Shown: positions 34,117 through 47,059 of the stretch, one piece after another | Numbering within the stretch: position 1 is the first letter of the stretch | Layout: each line of letters starts with the position of its first letter | Position numbers and translations under genes: made by a program | The notes under the pieces: generated by a model | Seen by the model: only the letters and a program-made list of their open reading frames with translations | Told to the model about the DNA's origin: nothing | The model's database searches: none | Assembly: GCA_009733575.1 (NCBI GenBank) | Contig: ML769386.1 | Span: 1 to 64,000 of the forward strand | Reading direction: 5' to 3' | Source of the DNA: Gymnopus androsaceus JB14 | Taxonomy: Eukaryota > Basidiomycota > Agaricomycetes > Agaricales > Omphalotaceae | Length of the DNA stretch: 64,000 nucleotides

Positions 34117-36640
34117 ATGCCGCCTCCATCAGTCTACGAGGAAATTGTAATCTCCGTCTGGGTTTACGACCCGGAAATTGACCTCAAGTATTTGAAAGGC
34201 GACAGTGTCGACCGCCTCGTTTGGAGATCGCTCAGCATCAGGCCCGAGCTGAAGACTCCAAACTTGCTCGCGAAGATCAATGGCGTGTCAGAGTTTGCAG
34301 TGCACAACATCTACCACAATGCGTATGCGGTTCTTGAGGACGAGCTGCTTGATAAAACCGGAGCTTTCCGGACGTCACCGACAATGGAAAGAGTTTTACC
34401 AGTGAAAAAATTGAGGGACATAATCAATAAGCGGGAGTTCGGAGGAATCTTGATTGTCACGAAAGGTCTGTACATCCTTGGTACGTTTCCGCGTTCTTTT
34501 CTACTGTTTAACAGAGCACAGCGCAGCTTTTGATGAGTCTTATAAGGAGTGTTTGAAGAAGGACAAGGACATATTGTCGAAATTATCCCCTGATACTCTT
34601 CAATCAATCGGACGAGATGATTGTCTTCCCTATGTAAGAGTTGCATACCGAGTGCACTCTTCACGGGACCACACGTTGCTTAGGCTCAAAGAAAATAATA
34701 TATATCGCCTGACAAAAGGAGCTCCTGTGCCAGCATTTGTTACGGCCAAGGTAAAACAGTTGGAGGCTAAAAGACAGTGGCAGGATACTTCGCCAGAGGT
34801 ATGGTTTACCCATACTCAATCAATGTATCACGCACTGATCTTAGCACTTCTAGGCTTTTAATGTTTACCGGGACCATCTCAAAAACCGGACTGATGCAGA
34901 CCTTGAAGAATACGCGGAATGGGTGGATGCTGAGCAAACATTGCTACCTTTCCCTAATGCTCCCGCTGTTCATGACCATTCCATCAAGAGTGCATGGAAA
35001 ACAGCACCTTTGCCAGAGGTCACAATCTTAGCTGCACCCGCAGAAAAGCCATTCCAGGAGGGGAAATCAAGCCCAAGGGTATCAAGATGTTGAATGTGTT
35101 TCAGAGTTGGGCATCGGAAATGGCAGAAGGTGGTGTCCACATTCCCCAGTAAGCCATCCTCAACAAATCTTACCTTGTCAACTGACAATAGATTCATAGA
35201 ATGGACAATATGGTACCATGTCAATGGCCATACCCTGTACTCATCTTACAGCCCTCAGAGGCTGATGCAGATATGCTCCGGCTCAAGAGTGTCTTCCCAA
35301 AATCAGATTGGGCTGTATTCCATGGCACACCAATTGTTCTAGTTGAACTAGATTCGTCTTCTGCCAATAGTGTCAGGACAACAGACTCTAGTGGCAAAGA
35401 GGAACACAATTCACATTTAGACGAGAATCGGGGGCTCACACATGTGGCATTTGTTGTTCGTTCAACTAATATTGCCTTGGCTATTGACGACTACTGTTTA
35501 CCTTACATCTGGGTGGACAAACAGTGGCGCACCTATTGCTACGTGGTGTACCAAAGCGGTGCAGATGTATGTTTTGCTTTATTATTTTCATTCAACAGTG
35601 GATTGAAACATTGGTTTAGATTCTTGCATATCCTCTCCAATACAATGGAAAAGAATTTTTTGATCTGACGGATCAAAATGCCAAAACCCATTTTCAGCTT
35701 TGACTGCTCAATATCCTTGATGCACGCATGCGCTCACTGAGCCAGGTGCAGGCCATAGCCATGAACCATCTTTTCATGCGCTTTGCTTTAATCGGTGAGG
35801 ACAATTCCCCTGCAGCAAAGAGACTCAAGCAGATGTCCACATCTAGTACTTCTGTGCGTGGCTCCCTGTCCTGTGCTCAACTTGTTATATCTTGAAATAT
35901 ACTTAGCGTGATGTATGGACTTTTTACAAACACAGTGAGCGCTATGTGCGAAAAACCCTCATTCGATCACCCCAAAAGGAGCTCGCGGTATATAATAGTC
36001 TTTTGCAATTCTGAGATCACCCAAATATCAAGCACTTCATTTACACATGGTCAACTGGCTACTGGGATGACAGGTCTCAATTTCTTGAACTTCCTTATTA
36101 CCATCCAGTTGGTAAGGAGTTGAGGAAGACACGGGGGGGTCTCTTGCATGGACAGAGCTTATTGATCTGTGATCAGCTGTTGACCGCTGTCCATTTTCTC
36201 CACTCAGTTGTCGATGTAGCCCATATGGATATCAAACCCGACAACTTGGTCTTGGATGCAGAAAAAGCCACACTCAAATTCATCAACTTCAACATCTCTA
36301 TTATTGGTGCCTCATGTAATGTTCAACCTGGTACATGAGGGACTAGAGGCTATATGGCCCCAGAGGTTGAAGGACCCGAGTGGTACTCCCCGATACTTGC
36401 AGATCTATACTCATGCGGTATCTGTATGGGTGAATTCTTAGAAATGGACTGAAAAGGAAGACGAGATTAGGAGAGCATTGATCACCTCTTGTTCAATGCC
36501 TTCAAAGACTTTGCTGCGAGACTGCGTAATCAGACTCCCAGTGTGCGCCCTCCACTGACAGAATGGCCCAAAGTCAAGGAATGCTTGATGGGGCCTCAAC
36601 AAGATGTGAGTGCAATGTCTCTAGGAAGAGTAGCAGTGGG
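34117..36640 (+). pseudogene. Decayed kinase-like protein gene, copy 2 (inverted paralogue)
   Basis: Paralogue of copy 1 at 2.3-4.8 kb, in the opposite orientation. The start MPPPSVYEEIVISVWVYDPE aligns with copy 1; a further in-frame ATG lies at 34030. Conserved blocks in order: MERVLPVKKLRDIINKREFG, VTAKVKQLEAKRQWQDTSPE, SDWAVFHGTPIVLVELDS, VAFVVRSTNIALAIDDYCLP, then the kinase part with HMDIKPDN and, at the DFG position, NFN. It is broken. A frame shift lies near 35055-35065. TGA 36012-36014 and TGA 36336-36338 both sit where copy 1 has CGA. GTRGYMAPEVEG follows the second stop. No product with an intact kinase domain is possible. Confidence 0.75.
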
Positions 36641-36649
36641 TTAAAAGGA

Positions 36650-37034
36650 CATTGGATTAATCCGCTCGCCTAGTGCCTGCAGATACTTCACACATTGGGG
36701 GAAAAGAAAATAATGCTTATAATACAAGTTTATTTATTTATTTAATGATTCAGACAGCAGTTTAGAACACCGAATTAACACTTTGATGATAGATGATAAT
36801 CAAGCTTGCAGGAAATCAAGCACACTACATGCACGTTCCATAAGTTCACCCAAAAGATGGTAAGCTTATGAAAAACACACAAAGGTCGCTCAATATGGAG
36901 CTTATGGAAATGTTTTGTCCTTTTGAAAGATTCGATTCCATAAGTTTTCCATAGCAATCAAAGATAAGTAGCGAATCTTACGTTTTCCTTAGTTTTTGTA
37001 GGTTCACCACAAACCTTCCATAAGTGCCACGAAC
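36650..37034. other. A/T-rich intergenic DNA with 'ccataagtt' repeats
   Basis: There is no coding. The motif ccataagtt or its complement occurs several times between 36829 and 37040. A sequence near 36750 ('gacagcagtttaga') recurs at about 38044 on the other side of the BTB pseudogene. Confidence 0.4.
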
Positions 37035-37903
37035 TTATGAAAATTTGCATGCAGTGGCAGCCTTCCTCGCCGCCTCAGCTTGCTCAATCCAGATGCTTAG
37101 TTGCGCAATGGTTGGACAACCTTCCTTCCACTCTACATCATTGACACGTTTTACAGTGTCAAAGCGTTTTGAACCTCCCCATTGTCGCGCAATCCTGGCA
37201 GCTGAGCATTTTCCCAAAGATGTGCTTGCCTGACGTGCGCCACAATTGCGAACAGAGGCCATCCTCCTACTTTTACCGCTTGAAATTATATCGATTGATG
37301 ATTTGGAGTCCCTTTCTCGGCAGAGCTCAATGAATGCCTTGTGGGCCCATATGTAGGGCAGATCAAAACTCCACACAGAGCTGAAGCCGCTTCCAGGGAC
37401 CCCAGTTGAGTTGTTCGCATTACATTCAAGCAGTGTTGCTCGAGATTGACAAACTCCCACTTTCGGTAAAACCTGAAGAGTGCCTCCCATTCGTCTGATG
37501 TGAGACCGGAAAGCTTACTGGTAAGGTGCATCAGACTAGATGACAAGGCTGTAAAATTCAACGTACTTACTTTTGGAATACCCACTGCATAGCATGCCTA
37601 AATACCGCAGCTTTCTCCTGTGGAATAATAATCGGATTCTCATCCGTATCACCCTCTCCAACTTCCCCGACAGGAATTTCCTATACATTCTTGAATCCAA
37701 TTGAATGTTCCGCCAGTTTTCGCGAAGGTATTCTAAAAAGATACCCTTCCACCTATACATTTTCCGCGATGAGAGATGGATGCGTTCCAATCAGGGTAAG
37801 TTCAAGGGTAAGTTACATTGAATATGATATATCGGCCTTCCAAATAGTATTCTGGGTCTCTGACTGGTGCTGGAATATCAGCTATCGATATGGGCGCAGC
37901 CAT
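37035..37903 (-). pseudogene. BTB/POZ-domain protein gene with in-frame stop
   Basis: Mushroom-type BTB protein. Start 37903: MAAPISIADIPAPVRDPEYY ... GRYIIFN, then an intron. VEGYLFRIPSRKLAEHSIGF and KNV follow, then an in-frame TAG and EIPVGEVGEGDTDENPIIIP. That is the usual BTB order (first strands, then the N/E-rich turn and IIIPQEKAAVF). After another intron comes LSGLTSDEWEALFRFYRKWE, the conserved C-terminal helix of this family, then PYIWAHKAFIELCRERDS. The stop inside the BTB core cannot be removed by an acceptable intron, and the join at 37540-37575 is also unclear. I therefore call it a pseudogene, recent because the rest is well kept. Confidence 0.65.
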
Positions 37904-38166
37904 TTGGGGCAGCAAGCAGCAATGCAGATGATGATTGCAGAGTGGTAGAGCGAAGCTGCTCAAAAGCTGCTTCTTCATCGATAATCTCAAATCAAGTCAC
38001 ATGAAATAAAATTAAATAAAACGGCTTTTACTTTAATAATTCGGACAGCAGTTTAGACGACCGCAATCTTATGGGAGACTAAATTCCAGGACATTAATGC
38101 TTGTGGTGAAAAGCAGTCCGAGAAAGGAAGGAACTTGAACAGATATCGATTACATTTAAGTAAGTA

Positions 38167-38744
38167 TTACAACTTTCCTTCCAAACGTTGACTAGTCTGA
38201 AAGAGACCAGAAAACAAATCAGTCCAGCAAGAGCTCGAGATGGGCATTATGAGACTTACATAGAACGCGAGACCGGTTGTTTCCGATGCGAAAGTGACTG
38301 GCGATACGACATCAGTCTTGCACTCCTCAACTTTGAATGAACAAACTCACTGTTCGATCCTTTAGGGAAATAGATCACATCCCCAGCAACGGCATGCACT
38401 TTCTGACCACTGGTCTCATCCGAGATATCAAACTCCCCTTCAACGATGTATTTCATCTCGTGGTAAGGGTAAGGTGTATGTGATTGGTTTTCCCTAGGGT
38501 AGTAAATTCGTTGGGTAGCCACAATAAAAGCTAATGAATTCTGTCTGACCTTGTCAATGCGTAAGAATCCGCAGGTAACGGCCTTTTCAGGGTCGAGTTT
38601 CTCACTGAGGAGATTTCAGCAAGAATTCGGTGGGGTGAGACAACATGAAAAGGTCGCTCACCTCGAAGCGATGTCATGAAGAGAAACGTTATCGCCGGAG
38701 AAGAGTGGGATCTTGCGGTCCTTGGCTCCAGCAAAGAAGCTCAT
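38167..38744 (-). CDS. Cupin-domain protein (EutQ-like)
   Basis: Single-domain cupin. Start 38744: MSFFAGAKDRKIPLFSGDNV. The second exon carries AVTCGFLRIDKVRQNSLAF, and the cupin core is PYPYHEMKYIVEGEFDISDE followed by AVAGDVIYFPKGSN. An intron leads to ITFASETTGLAFY, and another to the short end TSQRLEGKL with TAA at 38167-38169. The H-E-x-K-Y-I-x-x-G-E pattern and the second G-D-x-I-Y-F-P-K-G motif are the two cupin boxes. The fold resembles EutQ-type cupins. Reaction unknown; no ethanolamine genes are nearby. The frame is intact. Confidence 0.85.
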
Positions 38745-38817
38745 AGCGACTGGCTCTGACGATGAAGAAAGCGAAGACATCACGATTAATTATCCAGGAC
38801 TGGAGGAACTTTCATGG

Positions 38818-38824
38818 TTTTATA
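38818..38824 (-). promoter_or_regulatory. TATA box of the cupin gene
   Basis: TATAAAA on the minus strand, about 75 bp upstream of the cupin start codon. Confidence 0.45.
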
Positions 38825-39020
38825 CCAGACGACTTTGGAATGTCGCACGATAGCCTTACGTCGTCGGAAGACCAACGGCGAACCGCGCGATTTTTGTTTC
38901 ATTGTGAGGTAAAGGGGGCTCTAATTCTCAGCGAAAGGCTAGCAAATAGAGCGGTGAAGACATTGAAAGTAGTCCGAAATTAATGAATAAAGTACCTGAT
39001 AAAGCATGTTTTAAATCTCT

Positions 39021-39560
39021 GAGAACATATCCTCACCTGCGAACGATATGCGGGAGGTATCTCCGAGATTATGAAGCTAGACGAGATTCTGAGAACCAAA
39101 GAAGGCAAAAGGGATATATATGAGGGATTTGCAAAGGTCCTGGCTGAGCGGAGCGCTCTGGAAAACAAGCCAGGTTGGAAAAGAAGCGGGGGAACCGAGG
39201 CTAGAGGATGAAAGGGACCAGGAGAACAAGAGGGGATTGAGCGACGAAGAATACCGCCAATATCGCAAACATGGCCCGACATACCGATACGTTCTACTTA
39301 TTCACAGTAACTTAACTTTTCAGCCCAATTTCAATCGTGATCATGAAGAACGAAATACGAGAACATAACCTCACATCCTGCGAACGATATGCTGATTACC
39401 GCGAAATCCGTCGGGAGGTTTCCAAGAATATGGGGCTGGACGAGGTTCGGGGCACCGTGGTCCGAAGAAGGGATATATAAGAGGGATTGGCAAAGTTCCT
39501 GGAGCTAAGCGGAACGCTCCGGAAAACAGGCTAGGTTGGAAAGGAAGCGGAGATGCGTAG
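39021..39560 (+). repeat. Diverged tandem duplication of an unknown coding segment
   Basis: Unit a (39021 to about 39205) and unit b (39359 to about 39560) share 'cctgcgaacgatatgc' and long stretches after it. In the same frame they read CERYAGGISEIMKLDEI ... RDIYEGFAKVL and CERYADYREIRREVSKNMG ... RDI, stop, EGLAKFLELSG. Unit b has an insertion and a TAT-to-TAA change. The agreement at protein level suggests an old duplicated exon, but I recognise no family. Between the units, GLSDEEYRQYRKHGPTYR is another coding-like stretch. Confidence 0.5.
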
Positions 39561-39829
39561 GTTCTGTCTGGAACGACCTACTATACATTTCACCCCTTTC
39601 CGCGACAGAAGATAGTGCGCAACTGGTTAGATTCTCATGTCATATAAATAGGACTAACCTGAAAGCAATCCATTTCTTCTTCGTTCTCGTCATTCGCTCC
39701 ACGTTCGAGAAATTGAGAATCAGATTAGAAGACATACAAGAGAACAAAGATCAGTAAGTCAAAAGAAAAAAAAGTAGATACATATACGGATACAATCGGA
39801 GACTTGTGTATGTAGTAGCAAGTCCATCT

Positions 39830-40757
39830 TCAGTGAGCACCATTGATGTTGACTTTCCTAGTCGCCACTTCCAACTCTTCTTCATCGTCGTCCTTGTCAC
39901 GATCAGCAGGCATTTCTTCTTCTTCTGCCATGAGCCTGGCTGCCCTCTACAGACCGTATCAGATTTAGTTCAGATTATCGTGATAACACACGCACCTTCA
40001 TAGCTTCAGCCTCGTTGGAATAATGTCTTCCTCGAGCACGGACAAACTCTGCATGTTTCATAGCGGCTGGACAAGTATAGTTCAGAATGAGGAAGGAAAG
40101 AAAGGAAAACGAATAGCATACTTTCTTCATCCATCTCTTCACCAAACTCTACCTCTTCGCCAGTTCCAGCATTCCCACTGCCAGCAGCTCTGATATCGGA
40201 CCTCGCTTCATCTGGGAGGTTAAAGCTTGTGCTGCGGCTAGATTGGGCACTTCCAGAGCGACCTGAGCCTGGCCGACCTGCACTCGAAAAGGAGGTTCGG
40301 CGCGAGGAAGGGCCAGAGTCATTTGCGCCTGTTGGAGACGAGGAAAGTGTAGGAGAGCTCGGGTAGGTGTTGATATAACGATTGTTTAGATCCAATGTAG
40401 GGATATCTGTAGAACATTGGATTGGAATCAGGATTTAGATTGTAGATTTGAACTACGCACCTCCTTCAACTTCGTCCGTCTCAGCGTTATATCGGACATA
40501 GGGTGTCTTCGGCTCAGTGATCTTGGTAAAAGTGCCTTCCGGGAACTCTGTAGATTGGATATTTGCTTCGTCCCAACGTAAGCTTCTGTAAGATTAGTAT
40601 CAGTTTCTCAGATCGCTAATGAAGCAAGCTAGCCCTACTGTTGTGCTGAACCAGGTGGCGGAGCTGCGTTCTTCAGAATGCCTCTAGGTTTCGGCTGAGA
40701 CGCTGATCTTGGCAGAGGCGGGAGATGAGGAGGATCTTGGATGATTTCGGTGGACAT
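39830..40757 (-). CDS. GLC8: Protein phosphatase inhibitor 2 (IPP-2/Glc8)
   Basis: Regulator of type-1 protein phosphatase. The start at 40757 gives [20 protein letters not shown]. The IPP-2 signatures follow in order: PRGILKN (an R/K-G-I-L-K-N motif), [19 protein letters not shown] (the WDE box), [13 protein letters not shown] (the K-T-P box) and, near the C-terminus, [19 protein letters not shown]. The tail is acidic ([15 protein letters not shown]). Four introns; the frame is intact. Length, about 220 residues, fits the family. It is divergently arranged with DAD1, about 330 bp apart. Confidence 0.9.
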
Positions 40758-41084
40758 TATAGTAGAAACTATGTAGAAAGAGGTTACTGATTAAGAAGTT
40801 GGAGTGGAAAATAACGAGAATTTCAGGTGGTGCCGGAGAGATGGTGGCCGCACGAGTTCAAGTTACCGTCCGATCCAAGCTATCCAATTTGGAAAACGCT
40901 CCGCCCAGCCGCCGACACCTCAGCATTGCTTGATCAGCGCCACAATGTCCGACCTTTGCTTCTAAGGCTAGCTCTGCATAATATACCAGAAAACTTCAAA
41001 AATTCACGGTCGGTCGCTGCGCGCGTTCACGAACTATAAATGATGTCATTCGTGATTCATTTATTCTCCTTTTGAACGTTCATC
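40758..41084. promoter_or_regulatory. Shared upstream region between GLC8 and DAD1
   Basis: These 327 bp separate two divergent starts and so should contain both promoters. I see no TATA box or named operator. Confidence 0.35.
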
Positions 41085-41472
41085 ATGGCTCAGAATCAAG
41101 CTGAAGAAGAATCATTCTTCGAGAAAGAACGCGAAAAGCTCACCAGGGAGATAACTTCGGTGGGTATACAGTGCCTTTTACTCAAAAATTTTCATGATTG
41201 AATGCGGCTTTTAGGGCTTCGAAGAGCTCTTATCCACGACAAACGGTCTCAACAGGTAGTATTTCCCGAGAGTGAAGAAAATCATTCATTCATGGTAATT
41301 CAACAGAAAACTTGAAGAGGTGCTCGGAATGACGAGAGAGTACGAGACTGTAGCTTCCCTTTGGCAGAGCTTTCATGATCTCATGAAGCAATCCGATCTG
41401 CCTGAAGGAAATACAACGATGGAAGAAAGACCTCCGGGGCTTCCTGGTACTGGCGGACATGTTGTGAAGTAA
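41085..41472 (+). CDS. DAD1: DASH complex subunit Dad1
   Basis: Kinetochore protein of the DASH/Dam1 ring that couples chromosomes to microtubule ends. Three exons: MAQNQAEEESFFEKEREKLT(REITS), then GFEELLSTTNGLNR, then KLEEVLGMTREYETVASLWQ(SFHDLM). Clean GT-AG introns separate them (about 41160-41215 and 41255-41305). The order F-F-x-x-E-R-x-K-L, L-N-R-K-L-E and V-A-x-L-W-x-x-F is the Dad1 family signature. The product is about 93 residues, as expected for this small coiled-coil subunit. The frame is intact. TAA at 41470-41472. Confidence 0.92.
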
Positions 41473-41847
41473 ATAAATGAGCGACGAGCTCGAAGAAGCC
41501 TTTCTTCTATTCACCTCGATCAACGGTTCAACCTTTCGGGACAGTATTTCTGAATCTAACATCTGATTTACGCCAGGAGCGCGTCATCTCCGAATTTTGC
41601 GAAATATCCCTCACGCCGAGGCCAGAAGGATATATGCTACGCATCCTTTCCTATTGAACTAATTACAGTACTAGTTGGATTTCGCGCATTCTCTATTTTA
41701 ATTTGCACCTTCGATTCTTCTCGGAGTAGAAAGGAATAATGGCTCATTCCCTACCTATTATCTCTGTGCGGGAGTTGAACAGCGATTTCGCAAACCCGAT
41801 GAAACATTTAGTTTTAGCTCGAGGGAAGGCCCCGCCCAAGTTATCCT
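41473..41847. other. Intergenic, no gene seen
   Basis: Between DAD1 and the 3' end of the F-box remnant. No coding signal beyond chance frames. Confidence 0.4.
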
Positions 41848-42530
41848 TTATTCAAATGCGGGAAAATGAACCGCGCCAGATTCTGATTGGCTGCTCTGTT
41901 TAGCGACAGCGTAGGGCAACCAATGATGAAGAGTCGCGGCAGGTACGTGGAATTCGATGTCTCGCCATCTATATGCTTCATTTAGCAAGATATCCAACAC
42001 TTTTCGGTCGTGGAGGCTAGAACTAGAATGGATTTTGACCGTTAAGGATGCCTCCTTCGAACAAGAGATATTACGAGCGAGTTTTGACAGGGTGAGTCGA
42101 CCAGAACTGCGGATGTTCAAGAAAGACCAAATTCGGGGCGCGGACAAGACGATAGCTCTCCAACAATTTAGCTGCGAGGAAGTTGGCCATGCGGTTTTCA
42201 CGAGCGTAGCTTGAGAAAATCGCCGTCCATATTTCCACCGGAACCTTCCAGACGGGGGAAGCCAATGCTTGTGCAGTGGCAAGGTGGTGACTAGAAACAT
42301 TTCTCGCGCGTTTCAACTCGGCGAATTTATTCTCTAGCTCATCTATCGCGATGTCATACGAAACCAGGTCAAGCTTCACCTCGTCGATGAACGCTTCCGT
42401 TGCCCATTTATCAGTATCAGTACAGAGTGCACTGCCTGATCGTAGTCGGGATAATGCAGTTTCATGCATTTCCGCATGGCTGGATGGCTTTTGAACAAAG
42501 GAATGGATTTTAGAGAGGCATTCTAGGCAA
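41848..42530 (-). CDS. F-box-like protein, truncated or shifted
   Basis: N-terminal cysteine-containing segment (LFCLECLSKIHSFVQKPS), then a coiled coil (ELENKFAELKRARNV). The F-box-like block is VWKVPVEIWTAIFS, followed in another frame by LNCWRAIVLSAPRIWSFL. After it comes a short LRR-type piece (LLNEAYRWRDIEFHVPAATL). The order matches the F-box-like proteins common in mushrooms, predicted to recruit substrates to SCF ubiquitin ligases. The gene stops soon after the first repeat, so the LRR region is missing. One shift is needed inside the F-box; it may be error or decay. The start is not fixed. Confidence 0.55.
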
Positions 42531-42539
42531 AAAAGCTTT

Positions 42540-43678
42540 TGAGAACGAGGTGTACATGTGGAAGAGTCTTCCTTCTTGGATCAACATTCAATATGGCACG
42601 GTTCTGTGACAAAAAAAAAGTCTAAAAATCAGGTAGACTAGAACTCGATGAGGATGAGGACACCTTTAGTGGTTCTTGTATGCTTGTAGCCTAACAGGTT
42701 GACGATAAGAAACCTCGTTATAGGGGCCTGTAAAACGGTGCCCGTTATAGCTAATCTATCATTTGATAAGTACCCTCTTAATCGGTTCCTAATCGCCGGT
42801 GCGCCACCGCCCGCATAGAACTAATTAGGAAGGTAGCAGAATATGAAGGCAAAAAGTCTCTGCCAAGATTTGCTGGTAACGCCATAAGTAAAGGCGGATT
42901 GGCGATTGCAGTGAGCGATGTGATGGAGTGCTAGCGCTTGTCCTTATAAGTGATTTTTCTGCGACGAACAGATGTTTTACCGACCCAATCATCAACAGAG
43001 CTTCGAACTTTCCTTCATCTAACAAGCCAAGTGCCTGCTCATGCGTTCTCAATTTTATTGCTAAAAAGATTGACAACTCTCCCCAGTAAATCAAGTTTAT
43101 GCATGGATAAGGATTCATCGAAGAGTATACAGATAGTCTTCTCTAAGCGTCTCGTCATACACCGACGATCCATGATGTGTATAGACTACGGACTAGATGG
43201 TTTATCTCGAAGAAGTGGTGAAGATAGTGCATGGTTATTGGCTCTCTCGGAACATAACGATTAGTCTCCGTATAGGCAGACTCGAATACAGATGACAATC
43301 TGTATACACCTATTCTTGAATGACACTTGCAATGCACTTGGGACGATTTTTTTCTTTAGTCTTCTACCTTAATAATAATGGAATTAGCTGGCCAAACATC
43401 CTTTACGGTTACAGGTCTGTATAGTATCGACTGCATCGTCAGTTCCCTAGCTGTATGGTTCTTCGACACCTAAATATTCTTCGTACAGTATTGAGGTCAT
43501 CGCGAACTATCCTGTAGCGAAATACTCTACTGCAGGTCGTCGTTCAGCTTTTTAACAAGTGTGCTGTGTTTTAAAACAGGTTTTTTCTGCTGGATTGTGA
43601 CTTACGTCGAGTAAATCACAAGAACGCTGGTCTAAAGTACAATATTCCATACACTATATAATTAAACTAGCTGCTGGT
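42540..43678. other. Gene-poor stretch of about 1.1 kb
   Basis: I see no conserved coding, no inverted termini and no RNA gene. The frames present on both strands lack recognisable motifs. Confidence 0.5.
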
Positions 43679-46458
<2,780 letters not shown>

Positions 46459-47059
46459 TGGAAGGGATTAGAACGATAAAACGTAGGCCAGATACGTGGT
46501 GGTAGTAAAAAAGGTCGTGGTCGTGTTCTGCAGTGCCTGTTGTCTGAATCGAGATTTGTCATCGATTAGCGCTACCACTCACTAAGCGCTGGCATCACAC
46601 TTTGACCTATTTTCTTGAGCAAGGTGGGACAAGAAAACGGTAATCGAATCATCAGTGGCCGTCCATCAAACTTTCCAACTCCCAGTAAATAACTCTGGAC
46701 ATTGATCTTGGGCTGGATGGACATTCTTGGACGCTTTGGACGCCGGTTGGATATTCTTGGACACTGGATGGACATGCTTCGCTCTTTGTTCAATGATGTG
46801 AGATGACTCGGATGGAGGTTGGCGATCGGACGACAATAGATCATGGATTTACTGACTGGCGGTTAGAGTATACTAATCTTGGCAACTCGCAGTCGAAAAC
46901 GGGCCCATTTTGGATCTCGGATCGCAGTTCCAACAGATCTTCTCTCCCTCTCCCTCTGAGTCTCTTCATTTTTGTGCTGTTTTTCTCTATGTACTGCTCC
47001 TCCTCCTCAAAAGCAGGGTCGAACCCTGGCAAAACAGAAAAAAAACATCCACCCGCTCA
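46459..47059. other. Intergenic, with short direct repeats
   Basis: Between the SEC18 start and the RNase III stop. A loose repeat built on 'tggacattcttggac' lies at 46715-46780. No gene seen. Confidence 0.4.

Noticed and set aside
37536..37790. Minus-strand frame (FLEYLRENWRNIQLD) as a separate gene
   Set aside because: It is a shadow of the BTB exon, which reads in another frame with the conserved BTB residues.
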